Assembly (NCBI RefSeq): GCF_003201655.1
Contig: NZ_QJJU01000017.1
Span: 1 to 64,000, forward strand
Origin: Mycolicibacterium moriokaense
GTDB lineage: Bacteria > Actinomycetota > Actinomycetes > Mycobacteriales > Mycobacteriaceae
Reading direction: 5' to 3'
DNA length: 64,000 nt
Shown here: positions 19,525 to 32,649 of the stretch, in pieces
Numbering within the stretch: position 1 is the first letter of the stretch
Layout: every line of letters begins with the position of its first letter
Notes under the pieces: generated by a model
Database searches by the model: none
What the model saw: the letters and a program-made list of their open reading frames with translations, nothing else
Told to the model about the DNA's origin: nothing
Program-made: the position numbers and the translations under genes

Positions 19525-21044
19525 GATTCGAGGACGTGCCGGGTGCGGTCGTCACGGACCGGCACGCCGTTGCGGCCTGCCTGATCCTGCGCGTACAAAC
19601 CCACCGCGTATGCCACCCCACCCCCATTGACCTCGAGCGCCGTCCTGTCGATGTGGTCCAGCGTGTCGGTTGCCTTGTGGTAGTTCGGATCAAAGGGCTC
19701 GTCGGCCTGCCCGCCCCACCGCTGCGCCTGCTCGACGGATTTCTTGTCCTCGGCGCCTGAGAAGAGACCTCCCGCCGGAACCCCGGCCCTTGTGAACCCG
19801 TCATAGTCGGACCGGCCCTCAAACGAGGTGTCTTCGGCCGGTTTCCCGGCGCCCTTCAGGAAGGCCACCAATGTGCGTTCGACGCCTGCCGAGCCCTCGG
19901 GCACCCGCGCCACTCCCCCACTGTCCTTCGGCGGGGTGGACTGGTCGCCGTCATACGTGAAGTAGCCGGGGTTGGGCGAGGCGAGCATGTCGAAGTTGAG
20001 GTACAGCGCGATGTCCTTGAGCGCTTCGACGTTGAGCGACTGCACGTAATTGTTCGACCCGAGCAGGCCGAGCTCCTCGGCACCAAAGAAACCGAACCGC
20101 ACCGCGTTGGTCACCTGGGGTGAATTGCCCAGCTGCAGCGCGGTTTCCAGCACCGCCGCCACTCCTGAGCCGTTGTCGTTGATACCCGGCCCGTCGGGCA
20201 CGCTGTCGAGGTGCGCGCCGACCATCACGACGTTGGCGGTGGATCCGGTCTTGGTCTGGGCGATGACATTGCGTGTGCGTTCGTTGCGCACACCGGCGTT
20301 GAGTTTGAGGGTGGTAGGGCCCGGCTGGGCCCGCAGCCGCTCACCAACGGCCTTGGTAACGCCGACGACCGGAATCTTGACATCTGTATGCTCACCGAGC
20401 GTTCCGCCCATTTGGTCGCCGTCCTCGTTGTTGGCGACGACCAGCGCCACCGCCCCGCGCTCCGCGGCGACGGCCTGCTTGGTGCCGAACGGACACTTGC
20501 CACGGTCAACCAGCACGACGGCTCCCGCGACCGGGAGGCCGTCGTAGTCGGATGCGGTGCAGCCGGGCGTGTCCTCGACACGGGCGAGCACCAGAGGGCC
20601 AGACACCCCTTCGGGCGGGGTGCCCTTGGTGAATTCGAGCGGCTTCGCGGCGACCTTGTCGCCGCCGACGGTAAGAGTCGGATCGTCGGCGAACGGCAGA
20701 TGCACCTCGAACTCCGGGGTCTGCACGTCGAAACCCTTGTCCCGCAACGTGTTGGCTACGTAGTCGACGCTGGCGTCATATCCAGGCGTCCCGATGGCGC
20801 GATTGCTGTCGTTGGCATCGGCGATTTCCTGCAACTTCTTCAGATGCGCCATCATCGCGTCCGTGGTCACCCGCTTCTGCAGCGCCGCCGCGAAGTCCGT
20901 TGCCGGCGTCGCGGCCGCGGTGGTCGGGGTTGGGGTGATCGGCTGCCCTTGTTGGGCGCGCACCTCGCGGCCACAGCCACCCAGCGCCGCGACGGCGACC
21001 GCCACCGTCAGCACCGCTAGTGATTTGCGCACCATCGCCACCAC
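19521..21044 (-). CDS. lpqL: M28 aminopeptidase lipoprotein, LpqL-type
   Basis: A 507-residue exported lipoprotein; the signal peptide ends LGGC (Cys24). The region near residues 140-250 is a PA domain insert. The M28 catalytic domain keeps all residues: H278 (GAHLDS), D290 (INDNGSG), E323 and E324 (GAEELG), D352 (NFDM) and H456 (NYHKATDT). It should remove N-terminal amino acids from peptides outside the cell membrane. From memory, lpqL also follows thiG in M. tuberculosis. It starts 10 nt after the ABC permease stop and overlaps the degenerate paralogue downstream. ATG three codons on (21035) is an alternative start. Confidence 0.9.
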   Translation of the reverse strand: MVAMVRKSLAVLTVAVAVAALGGCGREVRAQQGQPITPTPTTAAATPATDFAAALQKRVTTDAMMAHLKKLQEIADANDSNRAIGTPGYDASVDYVANTLRDKGFDVQTPEFEVHLPFADDPTLTVGGDKVAAKPLEFTKGTPPEGVSGPLVLARVEDTPGCTASDYDGLPVAGAVVLVDRGKCPFGTKQAVAAERGAVALVVANNEDGDQMGGTLGEHTDVKIPVVGVTKAVGERLRAQPGPTTLKLNAGVRNERTRNVIAQTKTGSTANVVMVGAHLDSVPDGPGINDNGSGVAAVLETALQLGNSPQVTNAVRFGFFGAEELGLLGSNNYVQSLNVEALKDIALYLNFDMLASPNPGYFTYDGDQSTPPKDSGGVARVPEGSAGVERTLVAFLKGAGKPAEDTSFEGRSDYDGFTRAGVPAGGLFSGAEDKKSVEQAQRWGGQADEPFDPNYHKATDTLDHIDRTALEVNGGGVAYAVGLYAQDQAGRNGVPVRDDRTRHVLES

Positions 21045-21054
21045 CGTAGCCTCC

Positions 21055-21819
21055 TCACGCGTCGCGGCGATTCACCACCACGATGGCCGCCGCGAACACC
21101 ACCGCGACGACCGTCGCGAAATACATCAGCGAGCCGAGTTCACCCCACGGCATGTCATACACCGGATAGAGCCACTGCACGCGGGTGTACAGGAACGCAT
21201 TGACGAAGGGCAGATACGGTCCGACCTCGGAACCGATGTTCGGCAGATTCCCGAGTATCGGCTCGGCCACCAGCGGCCACATCAGTAGCACTGCGACTAC
21301 GCCTGCCGAATGCCGCAGCAGCGCTCCTACGCCTACACCCAGCACCGCCGTGAGCACTGCGTAGAGCGCGATCGCGCCGACGGCTCGCCAGGTCTCGGCT
21401 GCGGCCAGCGACAACTGCGATTCGGCGCCAACAAGCGGCGGGGCCGCCACGCGAGCGGCCAGGACGGCGCCGATCACCATCAGAGCCGTGTACGCACCCG
21501 AAAATACGGACGCCACAACGGCTTTCGCGACCAACACCATACTGCGATTGGGCGTTGCCATGAACGTCGTGCGGATCATGCCGCTGCGATACTCGCCGGT
21601 GGCCGTCATCGCCGCGAGGACCATCAGCACGGGAACACCGAACACGGCCACCCCGAGGGCCGGCTTCTCCGCCGGAAGGGACCCCGCGCCGTACGCGGCC
21701 GACCCCTGGATTGCGGCCAGACCGAGGCTCAGCCCCGCGACCCCGACCGCCGTCCACACCGGCGATCGCGTGGTCGACAGCTTGATCCGTTCGGCATCCA
21801 GCAAGGCGACCGCGGTCAC
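21055..21819 (-). CDS. ABC-2 type transporter permease
   Basis: A 254-residue protein with six hydrophobic segments and a short N-terminal cytoplasmic stretch DAERIKLSTTRSPVW, typical of ABC-2 permeases paired with a separate ATPase. The motif MIRTTFMATPNR lies in the loop that usually couples to the ATPase. It is probably the membrane half of an exporter formed with the gene just upstream, whose stop it overlaps by 4 nt. The cargo is unknown. The small gap to lpqL suggests one transcript including the peptidases. Confidence 0.88.
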   Translation of the reverse strand: MTAVALLDAERIKLSTTRSPVWTAVGVAGLSLGLAAIQGSAAYGAGSLPAEKPALGVAVFGVPVLMVLAAMTATGEYRSGMIRTTFMATPNRSMVLVAKAVVASVFSGAYTALMVIGAVLAARVAAPPLVGAESQLSLAAAETWRAVGAIALYAVLTAVLGVGVGALLRHSAGVVAVLLMWPLVAEPILGNLPNIGSEVGPYLPFVNAFLYTRVQWLYPVYDMPWGELGSLMYFATVVAVVFAAAIVVVNRRDA

Positions 21820-22733
21820 TGGCTCACCGCCCGGTATTCGGTGGCCTCATCGGTGAGTTTCATGTAGGCCTCCTCGAGCGAGGCCCGCTGTGCGCTCAGC
21901 TCGTGCAGCGTTATCGCGTTGCGGGCGGCGAGGTCCCCGATGACCTCGATGGCCGCGCCGCGGACCAGCAGCGCCGAGCCGCCATCGGTGTCCGCCGCCA
22001 GGCCGGCCTCGGTGAGCACCCTGCGCAGCGTGTCCAGCTGGGGACTGCGCACGCGGACGGTGTCAGCGCCAGAGCGGCCGACGAATTCAGCAACGCTCGT
22101 CGACGCGATCAGCTGGCCCTTGCCGATGACGATGAGCCGGTCGGCGGTATTTGCCATTTCGGCGAGCAGGTGGCTGGACACAAAAACTGTGCGGCCGTCG
22201 CTTGCCAGGGTGCGCATCAGCGTCCGGACCCAGCGGATGCCCTCCGGGTCGAGGCCGTTGGCCGGCTCGTCGAACAGCAGCACCGGCGGGTCGCCGAGCA
22301 GGGCCGCGGCGATACCGAGCCGCTGGCTCATGCCCAGCGACAGAGTGCCTGCTTTCCTATCCGCCACGGAAGTCAGCCCGACCATGTCGAACACCTCGTC
22401 GACGCGACTGGCCGGGATCCGATTGGTGGCCGCGATCCAGCGCAGATGATTGCGCGCTGAGCGGTTGGGGTGCGCCTGCCTGGCGTCCAACAGCGCGCCA
22501 ACGGTGCGCAACGGATCCTTCAACTCTCGGTAGGCCTTGCCGTCGATGGTGGCGGTGCCCGCCGTCGGGTGATCAAGCCCGAGGATCAGCCGCATGGTGG
22601 TCGTCTTGCCAGCGCCGTTGGGACCAAGGAAGCCGGTGACCATGCCTGGTTCGACCGCGCACGTCAAGTCGTCGACCGCACGGGTTGGCCCGAACACTTT
22701 GGTAAGGCCCGCGAGCTCGATCACCGGCCCCAT
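21816..22733 (-). CDS. ABC transporter ATP-binding protein
   Basis: A 305-residue ATPase. Walker A is GPNGAGKTTT, the signature is LSLGMSQRLG (a variant of LSGGQ), Walker B is VLLFDEPANGLDP, and the switch His lies in VSSHLLAEM. A C-terminal extension of about 80 residues is typical of drug- and lantibiotic-type exporters. It pairs with the downstream permease (4-nt overlap). I chose ATG 22733 because the conserved VIELAGLTKVFG begins four residues later; a longer reading frame extends into the GDSL gene. It starts 4 nt after that gene's stop. Confidence 0.93.
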   Translation of the reverse strand: MGPVIELAGLTKVFGPTRAVDDLTCAVEPGMVTGFLGPNGAGKTTTMRLILGLDHPTAGTATIDGKAYRELKDPLRTVGALLDARQAHPNRSARNHLRWIAATNRIPASRVDEVFDMVGLTSVADRKAGTLSLGMSQRLGIAAALLGDPPVLLFDEPANGLDPEGIRWVRTLMRTLASDGRTVFVSSHLLAEMANTADRLIVIGKGQLIASTSVAEFVGRSGADTVRVRSPQLDTLRRVLTEAGLAADTDGGSALLVRGAAIEVIGDLAARNAITLHELSAQRASLEEAYMKLTDEATEYRAVSQ

Positions 22734-22737
22734 GATG

Positions 22738-24473
<1,736 letters not shown>

Positions 24474-24477
<4 letters not shown>

Positions 24478-25499
24478 CGACTTGCTCCCACCGTGACGTT
24501 CAGTTCTGCCGCTATCCGCTCCGCGGTCCACGGCGCTAGTAGGAATCCGTTGCGCCCGTGGCCCGCAGCCACCAGTGTGCGCTCATCGAGCCGCTCGACG
24601 ATCGGCAGGCCGTCGGGCGTCATCGGCCGCAATCCAGCGGCACATTCGGCGAGTTCGTACTCCCCCAACGCGGGGATCACCGCGCACGCATCGTCGAGCA
24701 GCTCACGTACGCCGGTCACGGCGGGTGCCGTGTCGCGGCCGTGTTCGTACTGCGTCGCACCGACCACCACCCCGTCGTCCCGCGGCACCAGGTACACCTG
24801 TCGGCCGTGCACGCGGGCGCGGATAACCCGCTGCGGCACCGGCATACAGCCGCGCCGCCAGCGCAGCCGGAGCACCTCGCCCTTGACCGGCCTGATCGGC
24901 AGCCCCGGCCACAACGCGGGTGCGTCGATGCCGTTGGCGATGACGACCGCATCTGCCCGCGCTTCAGAAAGATCCGCCACCGGTGGAGCCCACTCAACGC
25001 CGAGTCGCTCGCAGTGCGCTGCCAGCGCTTCGACGACGGCCCGATTGTCAACGGCGAGCTCGGTTTCGGCGACGAAACCGTGCCGAATGCCTTGCGCCAG
25101 AAGCGGTTCGATGTCGCGCGCGGCCGATGTCAAGGTGACGGGCTGGCCTTGGGCGGCCAGCCACTCCCCGACCGTTTTCAGATCGGCGGCGTCGGCGCGG
25201 TCGACGGCGACCACAAGGGATTCGCGCGCGGTGACGACCTCGGCGGGCAAGCCGTCGAGGAAGGAGCCGTGCCCCCCTTGATTCCACAATGCCAGCGACG
25301 CCAGCCCCAACTGAAGCAGGCGCTCCTCGCCGGGCCAGCCCTCACTGTGCGGGGCGAGCATGCCGCCTGCCACCCACGACGCGCCCTTGTCGCCGCTTCT
25401 GTGCACGCGCACGGTCCAGCCGTCCTGCGCGGCGCGGCGCGCGACGGACAGTCCGATGACGCCACCGCCGATGACGGCGAGTGATCCCTTGGCGGTCAA
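24474..25499 (-). CDS. thiO: Glycine oxidase ThiO
   Basis: A 341-residue FAD enzyme that converts glycine to dehydroglycine for ThiG. The N-terminal LAVIGGGVIGLSVARRAA binds FAD; further signature regions are GGMLAPHSEGWPG and the C-terminal RPMTPDGLPIVERL and GHGRNGFLLAPWTA. I chose TTG 25499: it is preceded by AAGGGAGGGAC, and any longer start would fall inside the TPP riboswitch. It is the first gene of a long minus-strand run (thiS, thiG, GDSL hydrolase, ABC transporter, M28 lipoproteins) with overlaps or gaps of at most 10 nt. Confidence 0.95.
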
Positions 25500-25593
25500 G
25501 TCCCTCCCTTCGCCGGCATGACCCGGATCAGGTGTGACGGTAAGGGCAGGCGCGCCCACTCTCAGTCCCCGCTCCAGGGACTCCCGTGTCGGC
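25500..25593 (-). promoter_or_regulatory. TPP riboswitch (THI box) upstream of thiO
   Basis: On the minus strand the order is GACACGGGAGTCCC, GGGGACTGAGAGTGGG, then CCTGATCCGGGTCATGCC and GGCGAAGGGAG. These are the conserved parts of the TPP aptamer. The closing AAGGGAGG (25503-25510) doubles as the ribosome site for the TTG at 25499, so TPP would block thiO translation. It is divergent from thiE, which lacks its own aptamer. The variable arm (GGGCGCGCCTGCCC) forms the expected P3-type stem. Confidence 0.95.
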
Positions 25594-25620
25594 TCCCAAG
25601 CTTAGTCACTGGGCGTCGTC

Positions 25621-25626
25621 TACCGT
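25621..25626 (+). promoter_or_regulatory. Candidate leaderless -10 for thiE (TACCGT)
   Basis: TACCGT fits TAnnnT and ends 6 nt before the thiE GTG at 25633. With that spacing no riboswitch or leader could precede thiE on this transcript. Confidence 0.5.
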
Positions 25627-25632
25627 CGCGGT

Positions 25633-26304
25633 GTGCACAAACCGCATGAACGGCTGGCCACTGCGCTGCTGTACCTGTGCACCGACGCCCGTCGCGAGCG
25701 CGGTGATCTCGCGGATTTCGCCGACGCCGCGCTGGCAGGCGGGGTCGACATCATTCAATTGCGCGATAAGGGCTCAGTCGGGGAGCAGCGGTTCGGGCCG
25801 CTGGAGGCCCGGTTGGAACTCGAGGCGTTGGAAGTGCTTGCCGACGCGGCGCGCCGCCACGACGCGCTGCTTGCGGTCAACGACCGGGCCGATATCGCGG
25901 TGGCGGCGGGCGCCGACGTGCTGCACCTCGGCCAGGACGACCTGCCACTGCCGATCGCGCGCGACATCGTCGGTCCTGGCCCGGTGATCGGCCGGTCCAC
26001 CCATGAGCTCGCGCAGGTGAACGCCGCAGCGGCCGAAGCCGTCGACTACTTCTGCGTCGGCCCGTGCTGGCCGACGCCGACCAAACCAGGCCGCACCGCG
26101 CCCGGCCTCGACCTGGTGCGAGCCACGGCCGAATTGGCAACTAACAAACCGTGGTTCGCGATCGGCGGCGTCGACGAGCAGCGGCTACCCGAGGTGCTGG
26201 CGGCGGGCGCAAGCCGAATTGTGGTCGTGCGCGCAATCACCGGCGCCGACGAGCCGCAGGCCGCGGCGCAACGGCTCAAAGCTCGGCTTGTAGCAGCGGG
26301 ATAG
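25633..26304 (+). CDS. thiE: Thiamine phosphate synthase ThiE
   Basis: A 223-residue TIM-barrel enzyme joining hydroxymethylpyrimidine diphosphate to thiazole phosphate, giving thiamine phosphate. Motifs: [12 protein letters not shown] near the N-terminus, [25 protein letters not shown] in the middle, [25 protein letters not shown], and [10 protein letters not shown]. Catalytic residues appear intact. GTG 25633 starts 6 nt after a -10 hexamer. It is divergent from thiO and, unlike thiC and thiO, shows no riboswitch. Its end overlaps convergent mutT3 by 29 bp. Confidence 0.97.
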   Translation: MHKPHERLATALLYLCTDARRERGDLADFADAALAGGVDIIQLRDKGSVGEQRFGPLEARLELEALEVLADAARRHDALLAVNDRADIAVAAGADVLHLGQDDLPLPIARDIVGPGPVIGRSTHELAQVNAAAAEAVDYFCVGPCWPTPTKPGRTAPGLDLVRATAELATNKPWFAIGGVDEQRLPEVLAAGASRIVVVRAITGADEPQAAAQRLKARLVAAG

Positions 26305-26770
26305 TCGCCGCCACCTCACGTAGCCGCTCCCAGCTGGCGGCGAAACCGGGATGCAGCGGCAGATCGGCCACCTCGTCCTCGGCTACCCAACGAAGCTCCG
26401 AACTCTCCCGGTTGGGAACCGTGTCAAGCAATTCGGCGGCGTCGGCGATGACCGTCGTATACGTCCAGTCACCTCCCGCCGCGGTGGCGGTGACGACGGT
26501 GGTGCGCACGTTCAGCGAATCGGCGGGCAGCCCGGCTTCCTCGTTCGCTTCGCGAACGGCTGCCTGCTCGGGCGTCTCGTGGCTGTCGCGGGCGCCGCCG
26601 GGCAGACCCCACGTGCCGCCTTGGTGACTCCACGGCGCGCGGTGTTGTAACAGGACCGAGGGTGAACCGCCAGGACCCGGTGCCCGCAGCAGCAGCCCGG
26701 CCGCGCCGTGCTTGCCCCAATAGGCGGAGCCGTTGTCAGACAACACCCAGCCGTCTCCGTCGCCTCGCAC
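26276..26770 (-). CDS. mutT3: NUDIX hydrolase, MutT3-type
   Basis: A 164-residue nucleotide pyrophosphohydrolase. The Nudix box is complete: [20 protein letters not shown] followed by AGL (G-x5-E-x7-RE-x2-EE-x-G-L). MutT-type enzymes clean oxidised nucleotides or hydrolyse other diphosphates; in M. tuberculosis the similar gene beside thiE is called mutT3. The protein has an N-terminal [21 protein letters not shown] strand typical of that branch. The substrate cannot be told from sequence. GTG 26770 follows a -10-like TAAGCT by 6 nt; the end overlaps thiE. Confidence 0.88.
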   Translation of the reverse strand: MRGDGDGWVLSDNGSAYWGKHGAAGLLLRAPGPGGSPSVLLQHRAPWSHQGGTWGLPGGARDSHETPEQAAVREANEEAGLPADSLNVRTTVVTATAAGGDWTYTTVIADAAELLDTVPNRESSELRWVAEDEVADLPLHPGFAASWERLREVAATIPLLQAEL

Positions 26771-26776
26771 GCGTTC

Positions 26777-26782
26777 AGCTTA
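26777..26782 (-). promoter_or_regulatory. Candidate leaderless -10 for mutT3 (TAAGCT)
   Basis: On the minus strand TAAGCT ends exactly 6 nt before the GTG at 26770, with no Shine-Dalgarno in between. Confidence 0.4.
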
Positions 26783-26850
26783 AAGAACACGATCGAAAGA
26801 CGTGCCCCTCGAATGCCCGCACGTCACGTCGGAAACTCTTAGAATTCCTT

Positions 26851-26856
26851 TATAGT
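26851..26856 (+). promoter_or_regulatory. Candidate -10 for glnX-glnH-pknG (TATAGT)
   Basis: TATAGT lies in an AT-rich stretch 60 nt before glnX, leaving a leader of about 54 nt. No good -35 is visible. The leader holds a seven-codon ORF (26900-26920, MRSAHT) whose TGA overlaps the glnX GTG. Confidence 0.35.
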
Positions 26857-26916
26857 GGTGGGAACAGTCGGGGACGATAGCCGGAGAGCAGCGAAAAAGA
26901 TGAGGTCCGCGCACAC

Positions 26917-28235
26917 GTGACTGTGGAGCTGGCGCACCCGTCGACCGAGCCACTGGCGTCGCGGTCGCCGACAACTCCCGCGCACCCACGCTGGTGGTTC
27001 CTCTGGACCACGCCTGGCCGCATCCTCACCATCGGTGTCGTGCTTTCGGCGCTGGTCATCGCCAGCGCGTTTGCCACGTCGACCGCGATCAACAACCGCC
27101 AACAGGCGCTGACCACCGTTCTCAACCACACCGAGCCGCTGTCGTTCGCGGCGGGCCAGCTCTATACGACGCTGTCGGTGGCCGACGCTGCGGCGGCAAC
27201 CGCGTTCATCGCGGGCGCCGAACCGCGCGATGTCCGGCAGCGCTACGAGCAGGCCATCACCGACGCGTCCGTTGCGGTCACCCGCGCTTCGAGCGGGCTG
27301 ACCGACGAGCCGATGGTCCAACTTCTCGGCAGGGTCAACGCCCAACTGTCGGTGTACACCGGGCTGGTCGAAACCGCCCGCACCAACAACCGCGCCGGAA
27401 ACCCGGTCGGCTCGTCATACCTGTCCGAGGCGTCGGCGTTGATGCAGTCGCAGATCCTGCCCGACGCGCAGCGCCTCTACGAACAAACGTCCGCGCGGGT
27501 GGACGCCGAAACCAGCGCATCGACAAGAATTCCCGGGATCGTCATCCTCGTGGTGCTGGCGACGCTGCTGTTCGGTGCGTTCGCAAACCGCTGGCTTGCC
27601 CGTCGGACACGCCGCCGGGTGAATATCGGCTTTGTCGCGGGCGGCCTTGCGGTTTTGATTATGTTGATATGGGTGGGCACCGCCCTCGTCATCTCTACAT
27701 CGGACAGCCGCAGCGCGAAAGACACTGCGGCTGAGTCCCTCAAGACCGTCACGAACCTTGCGATCACCGCGCAGCAGGCGCGCGCCGACGAGACGTTGTC
27801 GTTGATCCGGCGCGGTGACGAGGACGTCCGCAAGCAGTCCTACTACCAACGCATCGACACCATGCAGCAGCTGCTGTCCGACTACCTCTCCCGCAACGAC
27901 GCGATCGACAAGGGCGATCTGGCCGACGCCGAGCAACTGCTGAAGCGGTGGCGCGCTGCCGACGACCGAATCAACGCCTACATCGGCGTCGGCAACTACC
28001 AGGCCGCCACTCAGGTGGCGCTTGGCACCGGCGAGGACGACTCAACGCCTGCGTTCGACAAGCTGGATTCGGCGCTGAGCAAGGGCATCGCCGAGAGTCG
28101 CAGCCAGTTGCGCAACGACATCCTCAACGCGCGCCGGGTGCTGTCCGGCGCGACTGTCGGCGCAGCGGTGCTTTCCGTGATGGCCGCCCTGGCGGTGGCG
28201 CTGGGATTGTGGCCGAGGCTCAGCGAGTACCGGTG

Positions 28236-28236
<1 letters not shown>
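26917..28236 (+). CDS. glnX: GlnX, membrane sensor component with GlnH and PknG
   Basis: A 439-residue membrane protein with helices near residues 33-54, 203-222, 235-258 and 410-430. Two helical outer domains, about 55-200 and 260-408, look like four-helix-bundle sensors. In mycobacteria and corynebacteria GlnX passes an amino-acid signal from lipoprotein GlnH outside to kinase PknG inside; that role is established knowledge. The sequence has no kinase or HAMP motif. GTG 26917 overlaps the stop of a tiny upstream ORF (MRSAHT), suggesting coupled translation. Its stop overlaps glnH as TGATG. Confidence 0.9.
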
Positions 28237-31453
<3,217 letters not shown>

Positions 31454-31457
31454 CACA

Positions 31458-31521
31458 GCGCGAGCAGACGCAAAAGTCCCTATATTTCGGCGTGTCGGGG
31501 GACTTTGACGTCTGCTCGCGC
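31458..31521. terminator. Long hairpin between convergent pknG and ackA
   Basis: GCGCGAGCAGACG (31458-31470) pairs exactly with CGTCTGCTCGCGC (31509-31521), and the stem continues with AAAGTCCC against GGGGACTTT after a small mismatch. The loop is about 17 nt. It sits 5 nt after the pknG stop and ends at the ackA stop, so it serves both strands. No U-tract follows, as usual in mycobacteria. Confidence 0.75.
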
Positions 31522-32649
31522 TTAAGCGTCGATCACCTCGACGCAGGCGCGGGCGATCGCGAGTTCCTCGTCGGTGGGAATCACGAGCACGGTCGTCGGC
31601 GAGTTGTCGGCGGAGATCCTGCGCGCGGCCCTGGTTGTGCTGGTGTTGAGCTGCTCGTCGAGCTCGATGCCCAGCGCCGCCATGCCGGACAGCGCATCGC
31701 GGCGCACGGCCGCGTCGTTCTCCCCAACTCCTGCGGTGAAAGTGATGACGTCGGCGCCACCCAGTAATGCGAGGTACGCGCCGATGTACTTGCGCAGCCG
31801 GTGGATGTACACGTCATACGCCAATTGTGCTGCTTCGTCACCGGATTCGATGCGCTGGTGCACCACGCGGAAGTCGATCTCACCGCCGAGCCCCAGCATG
31901 CCCGCGTGGCGGTTGAGCATCGTTTCGATGTCCTCGACGCTCATTCCCGCGGTTCGCCACAGGTAGGTGATTACGCCCGGGTCGATGTCACCGGAGCGAG
32001 TGCCCATCACCAGGCCCTCCAACGGGGTCAACCCCATCGACGTGTCAACGGGACGTCCTCCGACGATCGCCGACGCCGACGCGCCGTTGCCCAGGTGCAG
32101 CACGATCTGTCTCAGCGACCCCAGCGGCGCATCCAGAAATGCTGCCGCCTGCTCGCTGACGTACTGGTGTGAGGTGCCGTGAAACCCGTAGCGCCGAATA
32201 TGCCACTGCGCCGCGATGTCCCGGTCGATTGCGTACGTCGATGCAGCGGGCGGCAGGTCGTGGAAGAACGCGGTATCGAACACCGCGATGTGCGGCAGGT
32301 GCGGCAGCGCGTTTCGCGCAACCCGGATCCCGAGCAAAGCCGGTGGATTGTGCAGCGGCGCAAGCGGTGCCAATTCCTCGAGCGTGCCGATCAAGGCATC
32401 GTCAACCAGCGTGGGCTTGTAGAGGTCCGGCCCGCCGTGCACAACCCGATGCCCGACCGCGACGACTCCGGTCATGTCGTCGGCCAACTCCTCGAACACA
32501 ATTTGCATTGCCGCGGCGTGGTCGGCCACCACTCCTTCACCAATGCGCTCGACGATCCCGTCGGCCACCATCGCGCCTGAATCTGGCTCGACGACAGCGT
32601 ATTTCACCGACGATGATCCGGAGTTGAGCACCAACACCGTCCGTGGCAT
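31522..32649 (-). CDS. ackA: Acetate kinase AckA
   Basis: A 375-residue ASKHA-fold kinase interconverting acetyl phosphate and ADP with acetate and ATP. Motifs: [15 protein letters not shown] at the N-terminus (nucleotide-binding Asn and Ser), GHRVVHGG with catalytic Arg and His, [35 protein letters not shown] and [13 protein letters not shown] 32649 shares one base with the pta stop (TGATG), so the two are translationally coupled; the longer open frame falls inside pta. Together they form the Pta-AckA overflow and acetate-uptake route. Confidence 0.98.
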   Translation of the reverse strand: MPRTVLVLNSGSSSVKYAVVEPDSGAMVADGIVERIGEGVVADHAAAMQIVFEELADDMTGVVAVGHRVVHGGPDLYKPTLVDDALIGTLEELAPLAPLHNPPALLGIRVARNALPHLPHIAVFDTAFFHDLPPAASTYAIDRDIAAQWHIRRYGFHGTSHQYVSEQAAAFLDAPLGSLRQIVLHLGNGASASAIVGGRPVDTSMGLTPLEGLVMGTRSGDIDPGVITYLWRTAGMSVEDIETMLNRHAGMLGLGGEIDFRVVHQRIESGDEAAQLAYDVYIHRLRKYIGAYLALLGGADVITFTAGVGENDAAVRRDALSGMAALGIELDEQLNTSTTRAARRISADNSPTTVLVIPTDEELAIARACVEVIDA

